Below the pieces are notes generated by a model. That model searched no databases and was not told the DNA's origin. It saw nothing but the letters and a program-made list of their open reading frames with translations. This document shows, in pieces, positions 32,772 to 43,900 of a DNA stretch of 49,651 nucleotides. The position numbers and the translations under genes are program-made. Position 1 is the first letter of the stretch, and every line of letters starts with the position of its first letter. Location of the stretch: assembly GCA_014621425.1 (NCBI GenBank), contig JAANBB010000303.1, positions 1-49,651 on the forward strand. The letters run 5' to 3'. The stretch comes from Cylindrodendrum hubeiense. Taxonomy: Eukaryota > Ascomycota > Sordariomycetes > Hypocreales > Nectriaceae.

Positions 32772-33575
32772 TCAGTGCGATTGGATGTCGACAGCAGGGT
32801 TTCAAAACATGGACGAGGCATCGTCAAGGATGGTCCATGTCCCGGGATGAATATAGTGCTGAGTGGCTGAATGGTCCCGTTGCGCCTTTTCCGCGGGGGG
32901 ATAATGGGAAAGGAGTACTAAGCACTGTGCTACTAAGTGACGTACATTTGTCCATTCCGTGTCTCGGGCCTCTTTGTTCAAACTTGCGTAGAACAAACTT
33001 TGCGCCTGACCTGACGGAGCTTTGCGTTTTCTCTCCATTCCTGGTACTGATGGCTTACCTGGAGACCGCCCAGACATCTGGCTAGCGGAACCTCGTGTGG
33101 ATCGGGATCTGTGGCGACATGGTGGGGTGGAGTTGCGACGCGGAACCCCTGTCTTCGGCGATTCAATCCTCCAATCCTTCAGTGCTTCAATCCTTCAATG
33201 CTACGTGGGCTTGCCCTGTACAGTCAGAACCCTGAATCCTAAGAAATATCTCCGATTGCATAGTGCAGATTTGCAGAGTCGTCTAAGTCCATTTAGATGC
33301 TGTCAAGTATTTTTGTTTCAATTGCGTAGTAGCTTCATATACCGCGAGGTGATGTAATACATGGGTGTTTGTTCTTGCGAATCATAACCCTTCCCTTCCA
33401 TTTCGATAAAAATGTCCCGAGTCCCATCCAAATCATATCGCTTTGTCGACAGATCCGAAACCTCTAGTTTACTCCTAAAAACGCCTTGTATAGATGCAGT
33501 ATGTCCAAGATAAAATAATGTGGAATGTGACGTTATAGCGTGGTGTGTGTGCCTACAACTGGCTCTCTTTTCTTC
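32772..33575. other. Intergenic after the Tc-like gene
   Basis: I see no continuation of the toxin-like gene in any frame. Short repeats of CAATCCTTC/CAATCCTCC occur at 33168-33200. No gene is supported. Confidence 0.
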
Positions 33576-35230
33576 TCAGGAGGATTTTGTCTCGTCGTCA
33601 TTGGGGGACCATAGCATCGGGCTGGCGCAAATGTTGTCTCGGGCATATGCGCGGTATCGCTCCAGGATATCGGTTGTCTGCATGCCTTCACGTTGGCTGC
33701 CGAAGCTGTAATGAACCGCAAGGCCTCGGCCATCGGCGACGCCCTCTGTTACTGAGGTTAGCAGGCAGGTCACTTTGACTGTCGATTGTTGGGAAGAAAC
33801 TTACTACGCCCAAGCGATCGGGTCATGGTGCAAGAGAAGTGATTCTCATCGTCGGCCTCGATGGGCTTGGCGATATTGATATCGTGGCCCATCATGGCAA
33901 CAAACTGAATGCCCATACGGTCATACTGGAAGTCCCAGGTTCCAAACTTGTACTGCCACAGCTCATCATTCTGAAGGTTCTCTAGAAAGCTGTAGTGCTC
34001 CTGGGCACCAATCTTCCACTCCGTCCAGCCGCGACCGTATGCGTTGAATTCGGTGGTTGTGATGGGGGTGTCGTCGAGGATATGGTCTTTGTGTTTGTTG
34101 TTTAGCGGCAGCCAGCGGTGCAGTCCTTCTTGGGAGGGCTCCCATTCATTGATGTCGAAGTTCCCGGGGACCGACCAGAAGGGTAGTTCCGAGGCGCGCC
34201 AGTCGATGCTAGTGCTGACGGGAACGGTGCGGTTGAGCTCGGGGAGGTATGGCTTGACGGCGTCGAGGTTCCGGTGAATCCAGCTGAGAAGGGGCTGATT
34301 GACAACGTTGGCGGAAACGACGTAGTATTCGGGGTGGTCGACCTTTTTCTGGACGATTGAGGGGATGACGCTGTCCTCCATGAAGACCTTTAGGGAGTTA
34401 GCGACCGTTAGCAATAAGGTGGGTTCACAGCTTACGATGTCATCGTCGATCTTAATGTACAAGACATCGTCTTCAATACGGTCGTATGAGTTGCCAAACC
34501 CGCTAGAAAACTGGTCCTCGTCGGCCATCTCAATGTGCCATGTGTCATAGTCAGGCTCGCTCTGCGTCAAGCGATGGAGAAGGTCGAGATCGAGGGGCTC
34601 CTTTGTGCGCTCGACGAAAATGACGCCGTCCAGCATGCCGCCATTCTTGACGAGATTTCGCTGCAGAAAGGGAGGAGCGTTAGCGCTTCTGTACGATTGC
34701 TGATGGACTCATGTCCAAGGGGAGATGGGGCGAGGTGTTGTGAAGGGATGAAAGAGGTGTACCTTCAGGTAGCAATCTAGGATGGAGACGGTTTGGCGAC
34801 GGCCGTAGAAGACCAGGGCCATAATCTTCTTGATGTTCTTGGGCTTCTCGTAGTTCCACACGCTGGGTAGCAGGTGACCCTTGGAAGACCAGAAGCGCTC
34901 CTTGGTCTTGGACTGGGTGTCGGAGTTGTCTTTGTCTTGGCCCTGTTTCTGGCCCTGTTTTTGGCCCTGTTTTTGGCCCTGTTTTTGGCCCTGTTTTTGG
35001 TCCTGTTTCTGGCCATGATCATGGCCCTGATCCTGGCCTTGGTGGCTCTTAGATGACTCGTCGGTGCCTCCAGGGGTGGAGGATGTAGGGTCAGGGTTGG
35101 AATTGATGTTGTCCAGAGTGGAGGAAACGAGACCGGAGACGCTGTCCTGCTGGTGCCAGAGCAGAATGGTGAGGAGCATCACCAAGGTGACGCCGGCGGC
35201 GACGAGGTGCCTCCGGGAGAAGGCTGGCAT
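33576..35230 (-). CDS. Type II membrane glycosyltransferase-like protein with DDD motif and KQGQ repeat stalk
   Basis: Minus-strand exons 35230-34763, 34660-34436, 34387-33805 and 33751-33576 give 483 aa. A short cytosolic tail is followed by a signal anchor at residues about 8-25 (HLVAAGVTLVMLLTILLW), so the protein should sit in the Golgi or ER facing the lumen. A low-complexity stalk with five to six KQGQ units lies at about 70-95. The luminal domain contains ALVFYGRRQTVSILDCYLK, then YIKIDDDIVFMEDSVIP (about 224-240), where the DDD acts like the DXD metal/nucleotide-sugar site of GT-A enzymes. The C-terminal VADGRGLAVHYSFGSQRE and TDILERYRAYA are shared by this fungal family as I remember it. 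The 48-nt intron 34388-34435 interrupts the DDD motif and is stop-free, but splicing restores DIVF. The last acceptor could shift by 6 nt (TCAG or AACAG). Donor sugar and acceptor are unknown. Confidence 0.
34937..35018 (-). repeat. 12-bp coding minisatellite (KQGQ repeat)
   Basis: TTTTTGGCCCTG-type units are repeated about six times on +, encoding Lys-Gln-Gly-Gln on the minus strand. The 12-bp period keeps frame, so copy number can change stalk length without damage to the enzyme. Confidence 0.
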
Positions 35231-37799
35231 TGTGGCGGCTGGAAATGGCAGGTCGGGATTGTTGGCTGGAGAGAGCAAGGAGCAAAGAGTGAGGAGCAAG
35301 GAGCAAGGAGCAGGGAGAAGCGGGAGCAAAAGGCCAAGGAAATCTAGCTAAAGAGTTCCTTGAAGCTTGGAGGCGGGGAATCCGGGAGACGTGGGAGGGT
35401 GGGGAGGTGGGCAGGCACGGCAGAGGCACAGGTGCTCGCACGCAGTTATTAAAGGAGCCATGGATGGAGGAGAGACGCCAGGAAGGAGACAAAGGAGACG
35501 AAGGAGACGCCAGGCAGGCGAGCCAAAACGGACCTAAGCAGGAGTCTAGAACTCTAGATGCGGTACGGAGTACGGAGAACGGAGTACGAGACAACTGAAG
35601 GGAGGTAGGGCAGGTACCGACCTGCCTAGGTAGGGTACAGGTGTAGGCCCTGCTGGCCGCACTTGGTGGTGCCAACGGGACGGATCAGGCAATGTCTGAG
35701 CCCGAAGAGGGTTGCGGATTGGCTGAGCCGTACCTGGAAATGGGCAAAAATGGGCGAGGGCGGAGACGGTATTCCCACTGTGCTGGCTGCCCAGGATCCC
35801 AGCATCGACGACGGCGATTGACCCTGGCTCGCGAGAGTCTGGAAGGGTCGGTACCGCGAGCTCCACCAATACTGTGCCAAGCCACAGGTACCGAACTCTG
35901 GCGCTAGCCATGGAGCTGTCCCACCAACACGAAGCCTAGCACGTATAGCACAGCTGGGGCTGGGGCCAGATTGCGGACACTCCGTCGTCCAGCTCGCGGC
36001 CGTCCAGCCGACAGGGACGATGCGACCAGAATCGCCAGCACGCACGCCCACACACGCCCACGCTAACCTCAACACCGCCGCCAGCGCCAGCACCACCACC
36101 AGCACCGCCGCCAGCACCACGCCAGCACCACGCCAGCAGCGCCGCCAGGTCAGTCAGGCACAGGACGCGCCAGAATCGCCAGAATCGCCAGAATCGCCAG
36201 AATGCATAAAGGAGCGAATCCCAAGACCGCCAATTGCTTTCTTTTTGCTTGCGTGCCTACTGTATCTGGTTGCAGGGCCTTGCCGCCTTGTCTTGTCTCG
36301 TCTCGTCCCCAGCTCTCCAACATATCTGAGATGTCATCCCTCCCGAGTCCGTCTGTGTGACTCGGGCTGACGTCTTCATCATGGCTGAGAGCCCGAGACA
36401 CCCCGTGCTGCGTGCTGGATCGATGCAATGCGGCGCCTTCGAGATCCAGCCCGTCCCAATAGCTCGTGCCATCGTCCCAATAGCCCCTGTGTGGCTGCGG
36501 CGCCTCAACGGAAGCCATACGATGCGACAGTATCCGCAAGTCCACTCAGAGGCTTCCCTCGTATCCCCTCCTCCCAAGTACAGTGCGCGCCGCCCAATTT
36601 TAAACAATGCACACGTCCCGTGTCTCAGGCACCTTTACTGCAACCAGGGCGTCGGCAAACTCTCTCTCCTCGCATTCTCTGCAAACTCTTCGCAGACTCT
36701 TCGCAGACTCAACTCTTTGCAGAGCCCCCTCTAATTAGCACCGTCCCTCTACCGCAGCCGTCGCCTCCAAGTGCATGAAGCTGACGCGAAACCCTGATGT
36801 ATGGTTAAAAGTTTACCTTAGTTTGGCGGGGCCCAAAAGGAGATGGTGTCCGAAATTGATTTCTTTTCTCTTTCGCGAGAGCGATTGAGTCGAGGGCTGC
36901 CACACTAGCATCAACAACACCAGATTGGCCATATCGCGAGCCCCCAAAGTGACCAATACCAGGCCTCCATAAGTGGGGCCACTTCCGCCTTAACTTTCAT
37001 CGGATAATTACCATGTGCGAGGGCTTCCGTCGGACCGTCAAGCATAATGGTGCCATCTAAGCCACCGACCGCATCTGGCCAATCCCTGGCCGATTCGGCA
37101 CGCTCATCCGTTACCGATTGTTCTCTTGGGTAGCTATTGCATAAAGGACAGCTGGATCAGTCTTCCGACAGGCACAGGAACAGCCGGGCTTTCGGGACAC
37201 ATGCCATGTATCCGAACAAACTGGCCCCTTGAATGGCGATACTACGTTGGGAATATGATAATATCGGCATATGGCAGATTGGCGGATTGGCGTATTGGCA
37301 GATTGCCATGTTCTTCTCCATGTGTTCGTGCATCATGCGCCAAAATAATCCGTGCCCACCCTCGTATTGGCTAAGACACGAGCCACGGGGCACTCTGCGA
37401 CCAACAGTCAAATAGCATTACTCTGTTACTAGCACGTGCAATATACATGTCACGCTTTCACGCCATCAATACATCGCTTAATGAATCAATCATGGAATCA
37501 CAGGATGAATCCATTACTCAAGCACGCCACCTCAACGATAGCCGCAATCATTGAAAACCCAAAAAGGAAACCCCTGTGCATTAATTCTATCTGTAGCGAC
37601 TCCCTCCCTATCTATTATTAATTACCCAGCTTTTCAACAAATATGTCGTACAAGCCTTGTACATCAAGTGGCTCTCTCCCGGGCCATCCCCCGCATTAGT
37701 GCCCTCCACAGACAAATTCTCCATTACCATATGTGTCGTCCGTCCTCCAATAAGTAGTCAATCTTTTCCCCTCCGTCTCCACTCGTCTCGTCTCTGAAA
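35231..37799. other. Intergenic, 2.6 kb, no gene recognised
   Basis: Contains the promoter side of the minus-strand glycosyltransferase-like gene, with A/G-rich sequence on + at 35270-35560, i.e. C/T-rich on the coding strand. It also has CAGCACCAC-rich repeats (36080-36150) and the 9-bp repeat at 36169-36203. Open frames are compositional. Confidence 0.
36169..36203. repeat. 9-bp microsatellite (AGAATCGCC)
   Basis: About four exact head-to-tail copies of AGAATCGCC, with no coding function assigned. Confidence 0.
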
Positions 37800-39161
37800 T
37801 CACCATCGAACCGACCGAGGGGCTCGTGGCTGGCGAGCCCGGATGTTGCGACTGCTCATAGGCTGTTCCACCCCCTCGGTCGTCGTCGCCGTCCCCGTAG
37901 TCGCCGGGGCGGCCGCTCCATCCGGCCCCACTGTCATAACAACCGTGTTATAAACGGTCTGAATGCTGGTGGAGACCGACATCGGCGGGCAGTCCGTCTC
38001 CGTGGCCCCCGATCCCTCCGTCACCGTCAAGACGGACACCTCCGGGTTTTCGTAGTCGTTCTTGTCGTGGCAGGGAAGTCCGCTCAGCTTCTTCTTGCAG
38101 GTCGACTTGCCCGTCTCAATGTTGATGATGATGATCTCGATGTCAGGCTGGCCATGAGAATCCGTCACGGTAGCCGTAATCGTCTTGTATTCCTGCTTAG
38201 TTATGGTCTGAGTCTGAGCCGGCGCGGTGATCGTAGCCGTGCGGTACACCTCAATGGTTTCGGTGATCTCCTTGCCGCCTTCCAGGGTGATCGTCTTACA
38301 ACTCGGCTCAGGCTTGACAACCACAGTGTAAGGCTTGCCACTTTCATAGATGGTCTTGGTGACGACGCGTTCATCCGTATCTCCAATTGTGACCGTGCGA
38401 TACTTGTCGCCTTCCTTGATGGTCTTGGTGACGACGCCTTCATCCGAGTTTCCGATTGTGATCGTGTGGTACTTGTCGCCCTCCTTGATGGTCTTGGTGA
38501 TGATGCGGTCATCCGAGTTTCCGATTGTGACCGTGTGATACTTGTCGCCTTCCTTGATGGTCTTGGTGATGATGCGTTCATTTGAATGTCCGATTGTCAC
38601 CGTCTTGATGGTGTGGATGATCTTGTCCGACTCCTTCATGTTCTGAAGAGTCACTGTCTTAACCCTCTCCTCCTCGTCACCTACTGTGATCGTGCTGTGG
38701 CGCACCCTCTCCTTGTCGCCACCGATAGTGATCGTCTTGATCAATATTTCGTCATCGTCGTCCTTTGGCTCAACCGCACTCTGAGAGGGCAACGCATACT
38801 CAATGGTCGCCGTCTTGTCATGGTACTCGTTGTGGGTTTGGTAAGGAGCCGCGGGAATTGTTACCTTCTTGGTCACGGTATGTTGCTGAGTGTGGGTGAT
38901 GTAAATCGTCTTCCCAGGCTGAGTAATTGTATGCTCAATCGTGATCGTCTCCTTGGATGGATGCCCAGCGGGCTCCGTAACCGTGACTGTGTGAACTGAT
39001 CCAGCAGGCTCACTAATTGTCACAGTTTTAATTTCGTCAGGCGCACCAGGCGCAGGACAAGGCAAACACTCGTCGGCTTGGTGTCGAGCGTTTAGCCAGT
39101 CAAAACGAGCCTGAGCCAATGGCGCCGTGGCCAACATGGCCCAGGGTGCGAATCGAAGCAT
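37800..39161 (-). CDS. Secreted Thr/Ile-rich tandem-repeat protein
   Basis: No named family; it resembles fungal cell-surface or extracellular repeat proteins. The uninterrupted frame encodes 453 aa. Residues 1-18 are a signal peptide (MLRFAPWAMLATAPLAQA). A Cys-Pro motif (ECLPCPAPG) follows, then beta-strand-like VTVTEPAG / TITIEHTITQPG segments. The centre has 23-residue repeats of the type TVTIGNSDDRIITKTIKEGD: three or four close copies flanked by more diverged ones (GGDKERVRHSTI, GDEEERVKTVTL). The alternating Thr/Ile/Val suggests stacked beta-strands. The last 130 residues are less repetitive, with CKTITLEGGKE, STCKKKLSGLPC and ATETDCPP. The C-terminus is basic (RARQPRAPRSVRW), not a GPI signal, so the protein is probably released or wall-bound in another way. 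A TATA box lies 230 bp upstream. Function is unknown; a role in adhesion or wall structure is only a guess. Confidence 0.
   Translation of the reverse strand: MLRFAPWAMLATAPLAQARFDWLNARHQADECLPCPAPGAPDEIKTVTISEPAGSVHTVTVTEPAGHPSKETITIEHTITQPGKTIYITHTQQHTVTKKVTIPAAPYQTHNEYHDKTATIEYALPSQSAVEPKDDDDEILIKTITIGGDKERVRHSTITVGDEEERVKTVTLQNMKESDKIIHTIKTVTIGHSNERIITKTIKEGDKYHTVTIGNSDDRIITKTIKEGDKYHTITIGNSDEGVVTKTIKEGDKYRTVTIGDTDERVVTKTIYESGKPYTVVVKPEPSCKTITLEGGKEITETIEVYRTATITAPAQTQTITKQEYKTITATVTDSHGQPDIEIIIINIETGKSTCKKKLSGLPCHDKNDYENPEVSVLTVTEGSGATETDCPPMSVSTSIQTVYNTVVMTVGPDGAAAPATTGTATTTEGVEQPMSSRNIRARQPRAPRSVRW
38376..38640 (-). repeat. 69-bp coding tandem repeat
   Basis: A 69-bp unit (23 codons) of the form CTTGTCGCC-TCCTTGATGGTCTTGG (on +) recurs about every 69 bp, three close copies plus diverged edges. 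The high DNA identity of the central copies suggests recent duplication or conversion. Confidence 0.
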
Positions 39162-40340
39162 GATGAATTGGGGGAAGTCGATTACTCGAACAAAAGGTAA
39201 AGTTTAAAAACGTGGGAAGAACAAAGCTGTTCTCACCCGCGGAATGGGGGATTGAAAAGGGGTTGAAGAAAGAGTAGAAGAGGGGAAGATGAAAAGAAGT
39301 TGCAAAGGTGAGTGGTGAATAGAGAGGTGGAAATGGATTGAATGAGAATGAAGTGGTGAGAGCATTGTGAGTAGAGGGGGAGTGAAGCATCTTTATATGC
39401 CTTCGTTTCATCGCTCCCATCTCCAGGTTCCTGACACTAGGGGGAGGAGCAAAGGGTATCTCACTTTAGGTGAGAGACTATTGAGATGGGATATTGGGAA
39501 TAGTGGAGGTGATGGAGATGATGGAAGCTAAATTTGGTGCCAAAATGAATCATATGGAGAATGGATTGGCAATACAAAGGAGACGGAAGACCAGTCCCTT
39601 GTCAGATGCAGGCTAGAACTGTGAGGGGGGCTGACTTCTAGGGATTTGAGATGGACATCTAATGGGCCATATGGCCCACAGTTGAGGGTGATGGGCGGAC
39701 AGGGCAAGACAGAGAGCAACATATAGGAAGCAGCACTTGCTAGAAACAATAGAAACAATGGAGCAAGGGCAGTGTTGGCGGGTACATCTCCAGGGACAAT
39801 GAGATTCCCAAGGGGTAATCTGATATTTAATGGACCTCTTGGCAATTGCTCCCTTCACAAGGGCGACGAGAGGGCGTCGCCTAAATGGAAGCGAGACACG
39901 ATAAAAATCAGATAAGGGAGTGCTACCACCCGGCTGAAGATCGCTTGGATTCAAAATATCGCATCTATCACAAACCCAGTCCTTCACTACCACATCGTGA
40001 TAGATGTCAAAATTCGAGGATTATCCGGTTTGTGTTAGTGTTGTTGATGTCTTGTCATCTGCCGTGCCAACAGCATGGTTCGAGGCGCGGTCCGAAGTTT
40101 TCCCGATGCGTCGAGGCCACCCCACGCGGACCCACCGCGTAATCTCATGAAGCTTCACGGCGCGACTGACGACGAGAGCATTACCATTACGAGCGTTGTA
40201 CGAGCGGACGAGCATCAGACCAGCGAGGGCGTTCATATTTGGGCATGATATCAAACGACCGGAAGCACATTGCCACGACCGCATCGACTTAGACCCCTGT
40301 GCGACTGCTATGCACCACCGAGCAGCGTCGGCAGCCTAAT
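39162..40340. other. Divergent intergenic region
   Basis: 1.2 kb between the minus-strand repeat-protein gene and the plus-strand EGO1-like gene. Apart from the TATA box, no gene or RNA is recognised. Confidence 0.
39392..39398 (-). promoter_or_regulatory. TATA box of the repeat-protein gene
   Basis: On the minus strand TATAAAG lies about 230 bp upstream of the start codon at 39161, followed by a C/T-rich leader, which fits a strongly expressed secreted-protein gene. Confidence 0.
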
Positions 40341-40959
40341 ATGGGAGCTTGCGCATCATGCTTGGGGCGCCGCGACAGCGACGCCTACGATGAGGTGCGT
40401 TCCCCAAGGCACAAGGATACTTCGGAGCGACCCCATAGCTAATGCCGGATTTAGGATGAGGAGAACCGACTCCTGTACGACGACGCCAACGGCATGCAAT
40501 ATGGTAGCTTCGGCGACCAAGGCTTGACCGGCGAGAACGACACCCTCGAAGTCCAGCGAGAGAACGAGGCCCTCCAGAGAGTAGTGGCTAAGACATCAAA
40601 GTGCGTGCGATAGTGCTCGTTGCTGAGTGGCGGTGTGTGGGAATCGACAAGACTAACTGACTTGCTACAGCAATATGGTGGACATATTCGAGATTGCTCC
40701 GCAAGAAAACGCTTCCCGCGGCACCTCGACGCCGTTTGCATATGCTGGCCAGGGCGCGCGCCTGGCTCGATACCAGCATCTCGTCTCAAAGCTCAACACG
40801 CAAGACGATGCTCCCGCCCCTGGCGTCAAGGTCGACTGGCTGCCGGAGGAGGAGACGATCGAGATGCAGCGCAACGGACCGGCCAGCATCAAGACTATCG
40901 ACACTGACGATGGTCCCCTCGTGGGGACCTTCGCCGACGCCGCCGCAGCCATGCAGTGA
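40341..40959 (+). CDS. EGO1: EGO1/Meh1 (LAMTOR1-like) lysosomal adaptor of the TORC1 pathway
   Basis: The EGO/Ragulator complex anchors Rag GTPases on the vacuole so that amino acids can activate TORC1. Three exons, 40341-40394, 40455-40600 and 40671-40959, give 162 aa. Exon 1 is only 54 nt and encodes MGACASCLGRR: Gly2 for N-myristoylation and Cys4/Cys7 for palmitoylation, as in LAMTOR1/Meh1. Exon 2 has DEENRLLYDDANGMQYGSFG, the acidic Leu-rich element typical of the family, then a helical part (NEALQRVVAKTSNNMVDIFEI) that wraps the roadblock subunits. The C-terminus is QGARLARYQHLVSKL and acidic sequence ending in DAAAAMQ. Both introns have GTGCGT donors (40395-40454, 40601-40670) and keep frame. 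Only the third exon stands out as an open frame. Assignment is by motif recognition; the myristoylation signal and intron structure make it fairly secure. Confidence 0.
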
Positions 40960-43900
40960 TGATGACCATGACAAACACAGTGCAGCAGTTGTCTCACCAA
41001 CCTTGCCATAGTAATAACCCCTCTCAGCTGTCGGGAGCTCTCGGACATTTGTATAACATTCGGGGTGTCGGGAACGAGGAAGATATGACGAGAGTTGGCA
41101 GGTCGTTTGCGGTGTATCGGAGGAGCGGACTCGATGGGCTTTCGGCTATTTTGATGCTCGGCCTGTTTGTCTCATTGTTTCCCCTCCCCCGGCTTCCTAC
41201 CATGGCATTGACCTTGGCAGATGATCCCCTCTGTCCGGGTGCCCGTCCGAGGTTGCCGGATGGCTCATGTCGACGAACTCTTTTTACTCACGCATCTCTC
41301 ACGACCAACAACAACAACAACAACAATCACAACAAACCCACGACCAACCACTGACTTGGCCTTTCTCCACCGACATGATGGGCAAGGCTTGGTGCTGGCA
41401 ACAACAGGCGGGAGGCGCATGTTTTCCCAAACCGGGGTCATTTCATTTATTATTATTTCTTTAAACGCGGTTGACCAAAATCTCTTCTTTGATTGATGTG
41501 GGCAGGGAGAGTGGACTTGTACAAAATCAGACACACCAATCGAATTTCACAGATTTCTTTTTTCTCTTTTGAGCCGGGTCCAGCCAGAAAAAAAATCCTA
41601 CGCTACCTTGGCTACCTACACACACTATATCCATTCCTACATACAACCTACATGGTCCTAAACCCGAAAGAGAGTGGAAAGGAACCCACCCCGGATCACC
41701 CAGGATTACCCAGCCTCCTTTAATGGCGTCTCATCTTTGCATCCCATGCTGTGTCTCTCGCCCCTGCTGCCAGCTGACTGACGATCGCTCTTAATGCCAC
41801 AAGCCCAGCCCAAGCAGGCAGGCAAGGCAGGCAAGACAGGAAAGGAACAGGACAATTGAACACTTTGAGAGTCGCGCTCCCACAGAAAACAAACCCATCC
41901 ACCACGGCCGTCAAGGCGGCCCATTTAGCATCAGACACGTGCGCTGGCTCACGCCGTGGCTCACTCGCGGTGGGGGAGGGTGCGACGCTAGACTCATGAG
42001 AGGAAGGGAGGCGGCGCTCTAGCTCTAAGCTTGCCGTCGGCCCTCGTTTTAGATTCATTTTCTCCGGCTTCGGCTCGCACCGTTGATGGCGGCGTGCATG
42101 GGTCCATCCGCTGCCCGCTGCCCGCTGCCCTGTGCAGGGCGGCCCAGGGTTTTCGATGGATCCCGTCGCCGTGGGACGGTGGGAAGACACAGACCCTGGG
42201 CCTGCGACCACGATCCCGCCCACTTACCACTTACCAAGCCTTCGGGATTTCCTGGAGGCCGGATCCCCTCTGGCTGTCCCAGGCCTGAGGGCTGGGCTCG
42301 TTTCTAGCCCGCCACCATGGAACCGGTCGACGGGTCGACGGGCGGACGGGGGGGGTGGCATCTCCCACGGGCGAGTCCAATGGGTTGATGGGACGGTGCC
42401 TCGGGGGTCGACGTGGCTGGTGGTTTTAGGCATGGCCGTATGGGCCGCCATGCTGGGCCGGACCGTGACGCTGGGGACGGGACCATCGGCCATGCCAGAT
42501 CCCTCCTGGCCCTGGAGATTGGAGATTGGAGATTGGAGAAACGGGGGCGGCCATGTCCCGGCACCATGTCCTCGAGCCACCATCCTGGAGCCGTGGCCCG
42601 TATCCTAGAGCCAGGTCCTGGGGCCTTGCACTGGGACGACGGGCGGACGGGGCCCTCCCGTCGCCTGGCTCCTCCCGTCGACTGGCTCGATGGGACGAGG
42701 GCCAGCCCGCGAGGCCATGGATACCATGGATACCATGGAGACGATTGACGGTCCCGTCAGCACTTCGGCCACTAGATGCGTCTGCGTCGGGGCCGAAGAG
42801 CAGGGGCCCCGACGACGGGCATGGTTGACGAGGCCAGGGCACGGCAAGGCGAGGACGAGGAAAATGCCATAAAAAAGAGCGGACGGCAAATGAGCCCGCC
42901 CCGGTTTCTGCCTCCGTCATGGATGGCGTCTGTCACTGCCACTCTGTCACTCTGACACGCTGCCACGACCAATGCCACTTCGGCGAGCCCACGCGGTTCC
43001 ACCTCTCCAACTGCCTCTCCCTATCCCATGCCCCTCTTTGCCCGTCCGTCTATCTCTCTGCGTCTCGGCATCTTGCACATCGGTCCCCTTCGAGAACCGC
43101 GCCGGCCCCATTCAAAAAAGCCAAGACACCAAAAGCAGCAGACGCAGACGCACCAGGGAACGCCGCACGCACGCAGCAGACGCAGTAGCAGCAGCAAACG
43201 CAAGGCAAACGCAAGGCCCCATCCCCCATCATGGATGCTCCCGAGCAAGAGCCACTCACACTGGCTCGCTGCCTGCCCGGCGTCGTTGTCAAGCCCTGGC
43301 AGCCCTCTTCGCTCCACCCTCACCCTTTCATCCTCTCACCCTCGACGGGCAGACAGCCTGCTTGCTGGCCTGCATGATACTCGGCCGTGGGCCACGGTCC
43401 CCACGCCTTTCTACTGACCATCACTCGGGACGAATCTTGGGCGTACATGATGCCTGTCCGGTCGACGGCTTGGCATGCCTGAGGAAATAAACCTACCGGT
43501 AGGCTTGGTGATGCTTCTCTAATCCCATCTGCCCATCCTGGCCATTTTGGCCCGTCCGCGGCGCCCGCCCGTTCCCTTTTTGCCTCCCGCATCATCCATC
43601 ACGCAACCGCGGTCCGGAACATGCCACTGAGCGTCACGCCGGCCAGAGGCGTTCTCTCGGGACCTTGTGGCCCAGCCCAGTGCTGTGCTGCGGCACCTGC
43701 ATCACGGCATCCGGCCCTCATTCGTCGGCCTGGCACTGGGCCACGGCTCCCCGAGCCCCGATAAGCAAGGGGAATATGCTCCGTCGGATGGGTTACGGTT
43801 ACGCTGCATAGCCTTTGAGGGAAAAAACACGACAGTCCCCGAGCCATTCGTGCTTGCTTTGCCTTGCCCGTCGTTCCCTTTGCTACCCGACTGACTAATG

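Noticed and set aside
38067..38999. Two + strand frames with repeated Asp/Gly/Leu blocks
   Set aside because: They are the antisense of the 69-bp coding repeats of the secreted protein.
42500..42760. Short repeats (GGAGATTG, ATGGATACC) considered as CRISPR-like or transposon ends
   Set aside because: Units are directly adjacent without spacers, far too short, and there is no terminal inverted repeat or transposase.
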